From positions 62,001 to 126,000 of the forward strand of contig CAKSMF010000003.1 of NCBI GenBank assembly GCA_934474025.1: a stretch of 64,000 bases of DNA, read 5' to 3'. The position numbers and the translations under genes are program-made. A model generated the notes under the pieces. That model did not search any database. It was given only the letters and a program-made list of their open reading frames with translations, and was not told the origin of the DNA. Below, in pieces: positions 31,966 to 40,959 of the stretch; position 1 is the first letter of the stretch, and each line of letters opens with the position of its first letter. The DNA comes from an uncultured Ruminococcus sp. (GTDB lineage Bacteria > Bacillota > Clostridia > Oscillospirales > Ruminococcaceae).

Positions 31966-33147
31966 TTAGTTGTTTGATTCTGAATTAAGCCAGTCACTCA
32001 TGGAAATAGAATCATTGTTAGTTGAAATATATGAATAGTATTGTAATACTATTGAGGCATCAACAGAATCTATTACCCCATCGCTGTTTATATCAGCAGC
32101 AGTTTTTTGGGGTTCTGTGAGTGGAATTAAATTATCAGTGGATATTACAGAATAAGCATTTAAAATTACAGAAGCATCAACAGAATCTATTAATCCGTCG
32201 TTGTTCAAATCGCCAAGTTTTTGTTGAGAAATGTATTTTGTTGCAGAAATCGGATAATTTGCTTTAAATGTTTCAGATGTGTAATCATAATCAAGGCTTG
32301 ATGAAGACTGTTCAGAAGATGCCATAACATGAGTTATATAGCTGTTGTAGCTGTCAAAATCCTCTGTACCGCAAAGAAAATAATTACAATATTCAGTTTT
32401 TGGAAAATGCAAGTCAAATGTAGGGTCAAGCAGATAGTATACTCCATTGATTGATGCAATATTCCAAGCATGACCACCGCCGGCATCTCCGATAATCATA
32501 CGGCATGAAATTCCGGCTTCTTTTGCCATACGATAGAAAAGCTGTGAAATTCCCTGACATACTGCCTCTTCATTACATAAAGCCCCATAAGCTGTATATT
32601 TCAGATATCCTTCAGCATCAAGTTTGTATGTAACATGATTTATAATGTATTCGTATATGGCTGAAATTTTTCCATATTCGTCCATATTTTGAATATTCAG
32701 TTCTTCAAGGACTTCAGAAATTTTTTGTTCAACGAGTTCTTCCTGTTCAGCATTTGTATGATATACAACATCAAAAGTTATTATAGTACTACTGCTGTAA
32801 CTGCCTATGCTGTAGCCGATGCCGTTAATGGATTTACGCAGATAGTCGCCTTGATTTGCTTTGTCTGTTTCGGCTGTGGAATCAATTATAACCTGTCTGA
32901 CTGTATCAAATCCGTTCCAGTCCGTAGGTACTGCAAATTCAAAGCTTTCAACACGATTTGTCATTTTTTCCCTTACATAATCGGCAAGGTTTTCGAGTGA
33001 ATCAAAGTATTCAGTTTCAGTAGAACTAACATATTTTGCTGGTACTTCTGCTATTTTAAGATTAATTGCAGAGGTATCCAGTGAAACGGCGTTAGTCATC
33101 AAAGAAAAAACTGCTGTAATTGATAATATAGTTTTAATAAATTTCAT
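31966..33147 (-). CDS. Secreted transglutaminase-like protein with C-terminal dockerin
   Basis: Exported protein of 393 aa with a signal peptide (about 1-27). Its transglutaminase-like core holds the Cys-His-Asp triad: Cys197 in EEAVCQG, His226 in GGGHAWN, and Asp241 in LLDPTFD. The C-terminus is a dockerin-type domain with two Ca-binding repeats, GDLNNDGLIDSVDASVIL and ADINSDGVIDSVDASIVL, a class different from the other dockerins here. Such domains usually act as cysteine peptidases or amidases, less often as cross-linkers. ATG 33147 is chosen over GTG 33156 because AGAGG lies 8 nt before it. It starts 29 bp after purA with no terminator seen between, so it may be read from the purA promoter. 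Confidence 0.88.
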   Translation of the reverse strand: MKFIKTILSITAVFSLMTNAVSLDTSAINLKIAEVPAKYVSSTETEYFDSLENLADYVREKMTNRVESFEFAVPTDWNGFDTVRQVIIDSTAETDKANQGDYLRKSINGIGYSIGSYSSSTIITFDVVYHTNAEQEELVEQKISEVLEELNIQNMDEYGKISAIYEYIINHVTYKLDAEGYLKYTAYGALCNEEAVCQGISQLFYRMAKEAGISCRMIIGDAGGGHAWNIASINGVYYLLDPTFDLHFPKTEYCNYFLCGTEDFDSYNSYITHVMASSEQSSSSLDYDYTSETFKANYPISATKYISQQKLGDLNNDGLIDSVDASVILNAYSVISTDNLIPLTEPQKTAADINSDGVIDSVDASIVLQYYSYISTNNDSISMSDWLNSESNN

Positions 33148-33176
33148 ACAGGACACCTCTGTTTAATATTATATAA

Positions 33177-34454
33177 TTATCTTTCTATAACTTGGCTTCT
33201 GTCAGGACCTACGCCAACCATGCTTACATGACAGCCAACGAGTTCTTCAAGGCGTGCAATATATTTCTTGCAGTTTTCCGGAAGTTCATCAAAGGTTCTG
33301 CAATTTGAAATATCTTCCTTGAATCCTTCAAATTCTTCATAAACAGGCATACAACCGTCAAGTTCTTCAAGAGCCGGAGGGAAGTTTTCGGTAACAGAAC
33401 CATCTGGTTTTTTGTAAGCAACACAAACTTTAAGAGTATCAAGACCAGCGAGAGTATCGAGTTTGTTTATAGCGAGACTGTCAAGACCATTTACTCTTAC
33501 TGAATGACGTACTATAACAGCATCAAACCAGCCGGTACGTCTTGGTCTGCCTGTAGTAGTTCCGAATTCACCGCCAACATTTCTGATTTGGTCGCCTATT
33601 TCGTCATCGAGTTCAGTCGGGAATGGACCTTTGCCTACACGGGTTGTATAAGCCTTTGCAACACCGATAATATTTGTTATTTCCTTAGGACCTATACCAG
33701 TACCTATGCATACGCCGGCAGAAAGTGGGTGAGAAGATGTTACATAAGGATATGTACCAAAATCAATATCAAGAAGTGTTGCCTGAGCTCCCTCAAACAT
33801 AATAGTCTTACCTGATTTTGAAGCCTCGAAAGTGAGTACTGAAACATCGTCCATATAAGGAAGAAGTCTTTTACCATATTCAGTGTACTCAGCAGTAACG
33901 GCATCAAGGTCGAAAGCTTCACCGCCATAAACTTCGGTAATGATTTTATTTTTAAGTTTGCCTGTAGCCTGAATTTTTTCAGCAAGGAGTTCAGGGTGTA
34001 CAAGGTCAAACATTCTTATACCGCATCTTTCGTATTTGTCCATATAAGTAGGACCAATACCACGCTTAGTAGTGCCGATATCTTTACCGCCTCTGAAAGC
34101 TTCTGAAAGACCGTCAAGAGCGATATGCCATGGCATAACAATGTGAGCTCTTGGGTCAACTTTAAGATGAACTTCTGTCTGAATACCTCTTTCAGCGAGA
34201 TTGTCAAGTTCGCTTATAAAGTCTTTAGGGTCAAGAACTACGCCAGCACCGATAAGACAAAGAGTATTCGGATAAAGAATGCCAGACGGAATGAGATGGA
34301 GTTTATAAACTTCACCATTATTTACAACAGTATGACCAGCATTATTACCGCCCTGTGAACGTACAACTACATCAGCACGGGAAGCAAGGATATCAATTAC
34401 TTTACCTTTACCCTCATCGCCCCACTGAGTTCCTACAACAATATTAGCAGGCAT
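33177..34454 (-). CDS. purA: Adenylosuccinate synthetase
   Basis: 425-aa cytoplasmic enzyme joining IMP and aspartate with GTP in AMP synthesis. The N-terminal QWGDEGKGK P-loop (near residue 8) and the downstream GNNAGHTV, GPTYMDK, FEGAQATLLDIDFGTYPYVTSS and GTTTGRPRRTGW segments are all present. ATG 34454 follows AAGAGGA; an in-frame ATG at 34496 lies in the leader. A sigma-A promoter sits at 34508-34536. Complete and ordinary. Confidence 0.97.
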   Translation of the reverse strand: MPANIVVGTQWGDEGKGKVIDILASRADVVVRSQGGNNAGHTVVNNGEVYKLHLIPSGILYPNTLCLIGAGVVLDPKDFISELDNLAERGIQTEVHLKVDPRAHIVMPWHIALDGLSEAFRGGKDIGTTKRGIGPTYMDKYERCGIRMFDLVHPELLAEKIQATGKLKNKIITEVYGGEAFDLDAVTAEYTEYGKRLLPYMDDVSVLTFEASKSGKTIMFEGAQATLLDIDFGTYPYVTSSHPLSAGVCIGTGIGPKEITNIIGVAKAYTTRVGKGPFPTELDDEIGDQIRNVGGEFGTTTGRPRRTGWFDAVIVRHSVRVNGLDSLAINKLDTLAGLDTLKVCVAYKKPDGSVTENFPPALEELDGCMPVYEEFEGFKEDISNCRTFDELPENCKKYIARLEELVGCHVSMVGVGPDRSQVIER

Positions 34455-34507
34455 TATTATTCCTCTTTTCATGATAATATTAGTGTCATAAGGCACACTT
34501 ACAATTT

Positions 34508-34536
34508 ATTATATCATATAGAAAATTATATTTCAA
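34508..34536 (-). promoter_or_regulatory. Sigma-A promoter of purA
   Basis: On the minus strand: TTGAAA (34536-34531), 17-bp spacer ending in TGA, TATAAT (34513-34508), an extended -10. Confidence 0.75.
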
Positions 34537-34570
34537 TAGGTTTGAGGAAATTTTTTTCATATCTGCATAA

Positions 34571-34597
34571 TAAAAAACCCTACCGATTGGCAGGGGA
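34571..34597 (-). terminator. Terminator of the zinc-ribbon membrane protein gene
   Basis: On the minus strand the stem CCCTGCC/GGTAGGG with loop AATC is followed by TTTTTT. Confidence 0.85.
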
Positions 34598-34602
34598 GAG
34601 AA

Positions 34603-35325
34603 TCAGTCGTCAAGACCTATATATAATCCAGGATTATAGCCGTCACCTTTTGGACAGAGCAACCAACCTTCACCTTTGACTTCAGCCACATAAACCCAGT
34701 ATTTGTTTATATCATAATCTTCTTTGCCTTCTATGCGAAATTCGACTTTTATTTTGTAAACAGTTTTAACACCTCTTGCATCGAAATCATTTTTATATAA
34801 TTCCGTAATATCTTTTATTTCTGATTGAGTAAGTTCTTTTTTGTCGAGAATTTCAGCAGAAAGCTTTATGTTTTTGCCGTAATCGAGTTCTAAAGTATCT
34901 TTTTCTTTTTCAAGTGCATCATCAAAAGTCAATATATATTCGTCCCAGTCTTCTGAACTTCCGGAATCGTGTTTCAATTCGTTTATGTATTCGCTTGGCA
35001 ACATAATTTTCATCATTTTTTCTGAATTATTGCGATTGTAAGCGTTTACAAAATCAGTAATCGGTTTTTCGTAATCAGGTCTTGTACTGCGGACGACCTG
35101 TTTATCAGTTCCTCCACTGAACATAAATAAAATTATTTTAATAAAAGCCACAATAATAATTATTATGCAGATTACGCCTATAATAAGCTGTCTTTTGTTA
35201 GCAACAGCAGCAGCTTTTATTTCGTGAACTGCCTGATTAGGTTGGGAACGTGCTTTAATACTTTCTGGGCAGTCACAAAGTGTGCCGTCGGGAAGTTCCT
35301 TTCCGCAAAATCCACAAAAACGCAT
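34603..35325 (-). CDS. Zinc-ribbon, single-span membrane protein with extracellular domain
   Basis: 240-aa protein. An N-terminal zinc ribbon (CGFCGKELPDGTLCDC, residues 4-19) is cytoplasmic. One span lies at about 47-70. An extracytoplasmic domain (80-240) begins with KPITDFVNAYNRNNSEKMMKI, a NTF2-like/DUF4878-like helix pattern. The role is unknown; such zinc-ribbon plus membrane-anchored domains are frequent in Clostridia. It has its own TTGACA-type promoter and terminator, so it is monocistronic. Confidence 0.75.
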   Translation of the reverse strand: MRFCGFCGKELPDGTLCDCPESIKARSQPNQAVHEIKAAAVANKRQLIIGVICIIIIIVAFIKIILFMFSGGTDKQVVRSTRPDYEKPITDFVNAYNRNNSEKMMKIMLPSEYINELKHDSGSSEDWDEYILTFDDALEKEKDTLELDYGKNIKLSAEILDKKELTQSEIKDITELYKNDFDARGVKTVYKIKVEFRIEGKEDYDINKYWVYVAEVKGEGWLLCPKGDGYNPGLYIGLDD

Positions 35326-35359
35326 AAACTGAACCTCCGGAAAAAAATTGTTTAAATGT

Positions 35360-35388
35360 ATTGTAGCACAAACAGCAGTTTATGTCAA
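35360..35388 (-). promoter_or_regulatory. Sigma-A promoter of the zinc-ribbon gene
   Basis: On the minus strand: TTGACA (35388-35383), 17-bp spacer, TACAAT (35365-35360). Confidence 0.8.
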
Positions 35389-35390
35389 GC

Positions 35391-35424
35391 AAAAAAACGG
35401 ACATATAAGAATATACGTCCGTTA
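35391..35424 (-). terminator. Terminator after the M23 gene
   Basis: On the minus strand the stem AACGGACGTATA/TATATGTCCGTT (one wobble) with a short loop is followed by a T-run. It directly abuts the next promoter. Confidence 0.88.
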
Positions 35425-35429
35425 AGATA

Positions 35430-36254
35430 TTATTTGATAGCGTTCATAGGGTCGGTGAAAGTACCATTATGAGTGATTTCAAGGTGAAGATGCGGTGCAA
35501 GTGAACTTTCAATATCAGCCGTCTGTCCAACAAGACCGATGATATCACCGCTTATAATTGTATCGCCCTCTTGTACAGAAAGATTTTCAGCAAGATTGCA
35601 GTATTTTGAAATAAATCCGTTATGATGGTCAATTGTTACGGTAATTCCCCATAAAGCGTCTTTTTTAACAGAAGTTACTTCACCATTTGAGACTGCATAA
35701 ACTTCTGAACCGATTTCCGCTTCAAAGTCAGTGCCGTTGTGAGTCTGCCATGAACCTGTTGTTTCATTTTTGACAAGTTCTGTACCGCTGAAAGATGTGA
35801 GAATATTTGAAATATCTGCAAGTGGCGGTTTGACATTATCGAGTTTTGGGGAAGCAGTTTCAACAATATCATTTTCAGGGGCAATTACTTCTTCAATCGG
35901 GTCAATATCGGCAATAACTTCGTTAAATTCATCTTCCGGAGTTTCGATAATTACTTCTTCAACGGGGATAGTTTCGATAATTACCGGTACAGCGGTTGTG
36001 ATTTCGGTTGTTGTAATCGGAATATTTGCAACAACATAGGCAGTAGTAGTTTCTTTTGGAACATTATTGTATTTTTTGTCAACAGCAGTATCAGGTGAAG
36101 ATACACTTGCATTTAGTTTGCTGTCTGTAAGTTTTTCACCCTCATCGTATGCAAAAAGACAAGCTGTACCAATCATTACCGCACTTATTCCGAGTGCTAC
36201 ATAAAATCCCTTTGAACCTTTGATTTTGTTTTCTGTCAATACATTTTTTTTCAC
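35430..36254 (-). CDS. M23 (LytM) peptidase-domain membrane protein, SpoIIQ-like
   Basis: 274-aa protein with a basic cytoplasmic tail, one span (about 14-34), a Thr/Ile/Pro/Glu-rich linker (about 60-150) and a C-terminal M23 domain (about 170-274). Zinc-ligand motifs HNGTD and HLHLE are both intact, so it may be an active murein endopeptidase. The KKDALWGITVTIDHHNGFISKY segment (35652-35585) resembles SpoIIQ, which forms the forespore side of the SpoIIQ-SpoIIIAH channel. A general cell-wall hydrolase is the alternative. GTG 36254 is preferred over GTG 36263 because GGAGG is 8 nt before it. Confidence 0.85.
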   Translation of the reverse strand: MKKNVLTENKIKGSKGFYVALGISAVMIGTACLFAYDEGEKLTDSKLNASVSSPDTAVDKKYNNVPKETTTAYVVANIPITTTEITTAVPVIIETIPVEEVIIETPEDEFNEVIADIDPIEEVIAPENDIVETASPKLDNVKPPLADISNILTSFSGTELVKNETTGSWQTHNGTDFEAEIGSEVYAVSNGEVTSVKKDALWGITVTIDHHNGFISKYCNLAENLSVQEGDTIISGDIIGLVGQTADIESSLAPHLHLEITHNGTFTDPMNAIK

Positions 36255-36323
36255 GTATAACACCTCCGTTAATATTCTGTACAGATTAACGGTAATTTAT
36301 ACACATGAAAAAATCAAATATTG

Positions 36324-37070
36324 TTAATGATGTTCGCCTTTAAGACCGGATTTTATACCTTTTATAATAACCTGTCTTGCGTGAACGGCTTGTTCTTTTG
36401 TAAGAGGAGGAGTATCACCGAGAGGATATTCTATGCCGAGATTTTCATATTTTGGCTTAGCCATGTCATGATATGGCAGAACATCAAGTGCTTTAAGGTT
36501 TGTAAGTGTGGAAAGATATTCACCTAAGCGGAAAAGTTCGTCATCATCGTAAGTTATTCCGGGGACAACAACGTGTCTTATCCATACAGGAATATTTAAA
36601 TCACGAAGATGTTCAGCAAAAGCAAGTATATTTTTATTGTCAACTCCAGTAAGCTTTTTGTGTTCAACGGGGTCAATGTGTTTGATATCAAGCATTACAA
36701 GGTCAGTGTATTTCAAAGCGTTGTCAATTTTTGAATGTTCTTCCGGATTATAAACGCCTGCTGATGTATCAAGGCAAGTGTGAATACCTTTTGATTTGGC
36801 AAGTGAAAATAATTCTGCTAAAAACTCTGGCTGTGCTAATGGTTCACCGCCTGTAGCAGTAATTCCGCCCGATTTGAAAAACTCTTTGTAAGAATCATAT
36901 TCTTTCATGAGTTCTTCAGCAGTCATTTCTTTTCCTTTTCCGAATTCCCATGTATCAGGGTTATGGCAGTATTTACAGCGGAGAGGACAGCCCTGAAAGA
37001 ATACTACAAATCTTACTCCCGGACCGTCTACTGTTCCGAAACTTTCTGTTGAATGAATGTGACCAATCAT
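36324..37070 (-). CDS. pflA: Pyruvate formate-lyase activating enzyme
   Basis: 248-aa radical SAM enzyme that installs the glycyl radical on pyruvate formate-lyase. The FFQGCPLRCKYCHNPDTW segment near residue 30 contains the CxxxCxxC cluster motif. SAM-binding GGEPLAQPEFL follows near 78. Length is typical. It overlaps cca by 4 bp, so it is translationally coupled. The substrate enzyme PflB is not in the window, which is unusual because the two are normally adjacent. Confidence 0.95.
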   Translation of the reverse strand: MIGHIHSTESFGTVDGPGVRFVVFFQGCPLRCKYCHNPDTWEFGKGKEMTAEELMKEYDSYKEFFKSGGITATGGEPLAQPEFLAELFSLAKSKGIHTCLDTSAGVYNPEEHSKIDNALKYTDLVMLDIKHIDPVEHKKLTGVDNKNILAFAEHLRDLNIPVWIRHVVVPGITYDDDELFRLGEYLSTLTNLKALDVLPYHDMAKPKYENLGIEYPLGDTPPLTKEQAVHARQVIIKGIKSGLKGEHH

Positions 37071-38386
37071 TTTTTAACACCTCTGTTTTTAATGTAATTT
37101 AATAATATATCATGTTCATTGGGGAGAGTTTCCTCAATTACAAGATTAAGCAATTCTTTTAAAGTATCTCCTATTTCAACGCCTTTTAATCCTAATTTTA
37201 TGAGGTCATTTCCGTTTATGGCGAGCATATGCAGATTATGGCATTCATTGTTTTCTATGATTTTGTAAGTTTCTGAAAGGATTTCATCAAGTTGAATATT
37301 TTCATCACGTACAAAATCATTCTTTGCGGAATTATCGCATTTTTTCATCTCAATAAGTTCAATGAAAAGCTTATCACCTATAATGGATATGAGTTTTTTA
37401 ATATTTTTTTGGGTTAAAATTTTATCACTATGATAGGCAATAAGTGTTGAAACAGTTGTAATAGAATCGTTGTCATATCGTAAACGTTTCATAATATCCT
37501 TAGTTATTTCTGAACCTATCTTAGCGTGATTATAGAAATGTCCTCTGCCTGATTCGTCAAATTTTGCACAGATAGGTTTAGCTATATCATGAAAAAATAA
37601 TGCACGTCTTATCTGAATATTATCCTGCGGAGCAAAGCTGACAGCACGTACAATGTGTTCCCATACGGTATACTTATGGTATGGGGAATGTTGGTCAAAA
37701 CCTATACATTTTTGAAATTCCGGAATAATTACTGTTATGATATCGCTGTATTCCAAAAGAACATTAAGACAGTTTTTTCCGCAAATAAGTTTATCAAGTT
37801 CTTCACGGATACGTTCTTTTGAAATGTTTTTTAGGCGGTCTTTCATGCTGTGAATTGCTTTGGCGGTTTTCTGTTCTATTTCAAATCCAAGTTGAGAAGA
37901 AAATCTTACAGCACGCATAATACGTAATGCATCTTCTTCAAAACGTTTTTCCGGACAGCCCACACACCTTATAATTTTATTCCGGATATCGTCTGTACCA
38001 TTGAAATAGTCAGAAATTTCCCCTTTAGAATTCATAGCAATGGCGTTTATAGTAAAATCTCTTCTTGCCAAATCTTCACGCAAACTTGTGGTAAATTCCA
38101 CACTGTCCGGACGGCGTGAATCTGAATATTTTCCGTCAATCCGGTAAGTAGTTATTTCATATGGGATACTGTTTAAAATAACAGTAACAGTACCATGTTT
38201 TATTCCGGTAGGGATTGTTTTGTAGTTTTTAAAAACTTCTATAATCTGTTCCGGCAGTGCATTAGTAGTTATATCGGTGTCATGAAAAGTGCGGTTCATA
38301 AGGGTATCACGTACGCACCCGCCGACAAGATAAGCTTCAAAGCCGGCATTCTCAAGAATATTAAGTATTTCTGCCGATTGGTTCAA
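37067..38386 (-). CDS. cca: CCA tRNA nucleotidyltransferase with HD domain
   Basis: 439-aa enzyme that adds or repairs the tRNA 3' CCA end. The class II polymerase head domain shows LVGGCVRDTLMNRTFHDTDITT (nucleotidyl-transfer GG and DxD) and the RRDFTINAIAMN segment. A C-terminal HD domain shows WEHIVRAV and FFHDIAKP, seen in many Firmicute enzymes. It heads the cca-pflA operon with a sigma-A promoter at 38421-38449. Confidence 0.93.
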   Translation of the reverse strand: MNQSAEILNILENAGFEAYLVGGCVRDTLMNRTFHDTDITTNALPEQIIEVFKNYKTIPTGIKHGTVTVILNSIPYEITTYRIDGKYSDSRRPDSVEFTTSLREDLARRDFTINAIAMNSKGEISDYFNGTDDIRNKIIRCVGCPEKRFEEDALRIMRAVRFSSQLGFEIEQKTAKAIHSMKDRLKNISKERIREELDKLICGKNCLNVLLEYSDIITVIIPEFQKCIGFDQHSPYHKYTVWEHIVRAVSFAPQDNIQIRRALFFHDIAKPICAKFDESGRGHFYNHAKIGSEITKDIMKRLRYDNDSITTVSTLIAYHSDKILTQKNIKKLISIIGDKLFIELIEMKKCDNSAKNDFVRDENIQLDEILSETYKIIENNECHNLHMLAINGNDLIKLGLKGVEIGDTLKELLNLVIEETLPNEHDILLNYIKNRGVKK

Positions 38387-38420
38387 AATTTTTTCCTCCC
38401 TTTTTTACTATTATAGAAAT

Positions 38421-38449
38421 ATTATACAACTTTTTTGCTATTAAATCAA
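38421..38449 (-). promoter_or_regulatory. Sigma-A promoter of cca-pflA
   Basis: On the minus strand: TTGATT (38449-38444), 17-bp spacer, TATAAT (38426-38421). Confidence 0.7.
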
Positions 38450-38463
38450 TATTAAAACACGTA

Positions 38464-38492
38464 TTGACAACATAAAAAATTTGTAGTAAAAT
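38464..38492 (+). promoter_or_regulatory. Sigma-A promoter of the AEC transporter gene
   Basis: TTGACA (38464-38469), 17-bp spacer, TAAAAT (38487-38492). Confidence 0.75.
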
Positions 38493-38529
38493 AATTTATG
38501 TAAATATTTTTATATTGGAGGGGTTTATA

Positions 38530-39468
38530 TTGTCTGGAATGTCACAAATTATTCTTAATCAGACTATTGTAATGCTTATACTTATAATAATCGGTGTACT
38601 TTGTGCAAAGCTTAAACTTATAAGCAGTGCTACAAATAAAGAATTATCACAGTTTGTACTTCAAGTAGTCAATCCGGTTGTAATTTTCATGTCATATCAG
38701 AAAGATTATGAACCGAAACTTGTTAAAAACCTTTTGTTAACATTTGCTATGTCATTGCTTGCTTTTGCTATAACGATTGCTGTAGCATATTTGCTTATTC
38801 GCAGAAAAAAAGACAGAGATACGGAAATTGAACGTTTTTCAGCAATTTATTCAAACTGTGCTTTTATGGGAATACCGCTTGTATCGGCACTTTTTGGTGA
38901 TGAAGGCGTATTTTACCTTACAGCATTCATAACTGTTTTTAATCTTGTAATCTGGACTCATGGTGTAATAACTATTTCCGGTGAAAAAAATTTTAAACAG
39001 GTTGTAAAAGTTTTCTATTCGCCGACAATGATAGCGATTGCACTGGGAATAATAACATTTTTCCTTAAAATAAAGTTACCAGAAGTTCCAGCTCAGGCAC
39101 TTGGATTTATAAAGGAAGTAAATACTCCTATGGCAATGATTGTTTCAGGAGTCACAATATCAACTGCTAATATTCCGAAATTACTTAAAAATATACGTGT
39201 GTATTTTATATGTCTTGTCAAGTTACTTATTATACCGTTAGTATTAGCACTTGTATTTGCACCTATAGCAATAGATGAAAAGGTAAGAATGACTGTAATT
39301 GTAGCTGTTGCTTCACCTCCGGCAGCCATGTGTACATTATTCTGTCTGAAATATAATAAAAACTCTGTTTATGCATCAGAAATATTTGCTGGAGGAACTA
39401 TACTGTCTGTATTAAGCTCGCCGGTGGTTGTAAATCTTACGGAAAAATTAACAAATTTGTTTCGTTAA
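38530..39468 (+). CDS. AEC-family (auxin efflux carrier-like) transporter
   Basis: 312-aa membrane protein with about ten spans in two five-helix halves. The first half carries LSQFVLQVVNPVVIFMSYQ and the second NTPMAMIVSGVTIS, the typical crossover helices. AEC members in bacteria export or import malate and other small acids; the substrate is not assignable here. TTG 38530 is preferred since GGAGGGG lies 7-8 nt before it; ATG 38539 is the alternative. It has its own promoter. Confidence 0.88.
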   Translation: MSGMSQIILNQTIVMLILIIIGVLCAKLKLISSATNKELSQFVLQVVNPVVIFMSYQKDYEPKLVKNLLLTFAMSLLAFAITIAVAYLLIRRKKDRDTEIERFSAIYSNCAFMGIPLVSALFGDEGVFYLTAFITVFNLVIWTHGVITISGEKNFKQVVKVFYSPTMIAIALGIITFFLKIKLPEVPAQALGFIKEVNTPMAMIVSGVTISTANIPKLLKNIRVYFICLVKLLIIPLVLALVFAPIAIDEKVRMTVIVAVASPPAAMCTLFCLKYNKNSVYASEIFAGGTILSVLSSPVVVNLTEKLTNLFR

Positions 39469-39510
39469 GTTTGTCAAAAATGCTGATTTTAATTATTTTT
39501 ACAAAAAGCA

Positions 39511-39539
39511 TTTCAATTTTATAAAATATGTGTTATAAT
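39511..39539 (+). promoter_or_regulatory. Possible promoter of the ROK regulator
   Basis: TTTCAA, 17-bp spacer, TATAAT (39534-39539). The -35 match is weak. Confidence 0.4.
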
Positions 39540-39645
39540 TAATATAAATTACAGCACAGGTTTATAAGAAATTACAGTTGTATTCATTCAATGTGGATAT
39601 ACTGTTAATTGATACTTTACTAAGAAAGGATTGAGTTTTATCACT

Positions 39646-40866
39646 ATGGAAAAAAGAGGTATAAGCAAACTTGATTTGAAAAGACGTAACCGAATGCAGA
39701 TTCTCAGAGTTATACGTGAATCAGGTCCTATTTCAAGGGTTGATGTGGCAAGTGAACTTGAAATTACACGTGCTGCCGTTACAATTATTACCAATGAAAT
39801 GATTGAAGAAGGCGTTTTAATTGAAATTGGTGAAGCTCCTGTAAATGCTGAAAAACTTCAGAAAGGCAGACGAAAAATTCTTATTGATATCAACGAAAAC
39901 AGCCGTTTTGCCCTTGGTGCTACTGTTGATGAAAAGGAAGTGACTGTTGGTCTTACAAATCTTGATTCTGATATTCTTGATAAGTCCAGCATGGTTATTG
40001 ATGAGAGAACTACAAGCAAGGACATTATAAACTATATAATCAGAACCGGAAATGAAATGATTAATAATAGTTGTCTCACAAATGATAAAATTCTTGGTCT
40101 TGGTGTAGGTGTTGTTCCGTCTATGTGGGGAAAACTTAAAATTTTCTATAAAGACGGTGTGCTTGATTTTAGTAATTTTATTGACAAGCTTAAATCAGGT
40201 CTTGATGTTGATATTCATTGCGGAAACGCTATCGGTCTTATGGCACTTGCAAATAATGATTTCAGAACACCGAGTAATTATCAGACAAATCAGGCTTTTA
40301 TATGCTATGGTAATCAGATTAACCTTGCTATCGTAAATAAAAACGAACTTTCAAGTGATTATATTTCATACACTTCAACAATTGAAAAATATATAGTAGT
40401 TCCTAATGGTAAAGCTTATGAAGGCTATCCTAATGGTTCGGTAAAAGCTGAACTTTCAAGATTAGCTATGCTTAATTCTTTCTATGAAGTGTACTCAAAA
40501 GATAAAACTCCTGTTCTTTATGAACTCACAGAGGGTGACAAGAGTCAGATTAATATGGATAATGTTTTCATGGCTCTTATGAGAGGAGAAGAAACTGTTA
40601 AAAATATTGTTGACGACCTTATAAGAAAATATACTGTACTTGTCAATAACCTTTCAGTAAGTCACTTTGCTAAAAAAATTGTTCTCCATAATTTCGGATT
40701 AAGCGAAAAGCAGTTCGATTATATAAAAAGGGAAATGGTTCATATTGTAAGTGAAGAAATCGCTGACAGGGTTGTACTTAGTAAACTTGACGGAAAAAAT
40801 AATTTCCTCGGAGGTTGTTCACTTATCATTCAGAAGAACTTCTATACTAAAGGCGGTATGCATTAA
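39646..40866 (+). CDS. ROK-family transcriptional regulator (NagC/XylR-like)
   Basis: 406-aa DNA-binding protein. An N-terminal winged helix-turn-helix (about 10-75; ILRVIRESGPISRVDVASELEITRAAVTIITNEM spans 39700-39801) is followed by a ROK/actin-like sugar-kinase fold (about 85-400) with GLGVGVVPS and HCGNAIGLMAL. The usual ROK zinc-binding CxCGxxGC motif is absent, so sugar kinase activity is unlikely. It probably represses a carbohydrate operon elsewhere, since no transporter or glycosidase gene is next to it. ATG 39646 is about 15 nt after AAGGA; a TTG at 39631 is too close to that site. Confidence 0.83.
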   Translation: MEKRGISKLDLKRRNRMQILRVIRESGPISRVDVASELEITRAAVTIITNEMIEEGVLIEIGEAPVNAEKLQKGRRKILIDINENSRFALGATVDEKEVTVGLTNLDSDILDKSSMVIDERTTSKDIINYIIRTGNEMINNSCLTNDKILGLGVGVVPSMWGKLKIFYKDGVLDFSNFIDKLKSGLDVDIHCGNAIGLMALANNDFRTPSNYQTNQAFICYGNQINLAIVNKNELSSDYISYTSTIEKYIVVPNGKAYEGYPNGSVKAELSRLAMLNSFYEVYSKDKTPVLYELTEGDKSQINMDNVFMALMRGEETVKNIVDDLIRKYTVLVNNLSVSHFAKKIVLHNFGLSEKQFDYIKREMVHIVSEEIADRVVLSKLDGKNNFLGGCSLIIQKNFYTKGGMH

Positions 40867-40874
40867 AAAAATTT

Positions 40875-40910
40875 CTGCTGTACAGGTAATCCTGTATGGC
40901 AGTTTTTTTG
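40875..40910 (+). terminator. Rho-independent terminator after the ROK gene
   Basis: Stem CTGCTGTACAGG/CCTGTATGGCAG (two wobbles), loop TAAT, then a run of T. Confidence 0.9.
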
Positions 40911-40959
40911 TAATTTTTTTCGGAAACAGTGCATATACATTCTAAAAAGGAGTGGTAAC

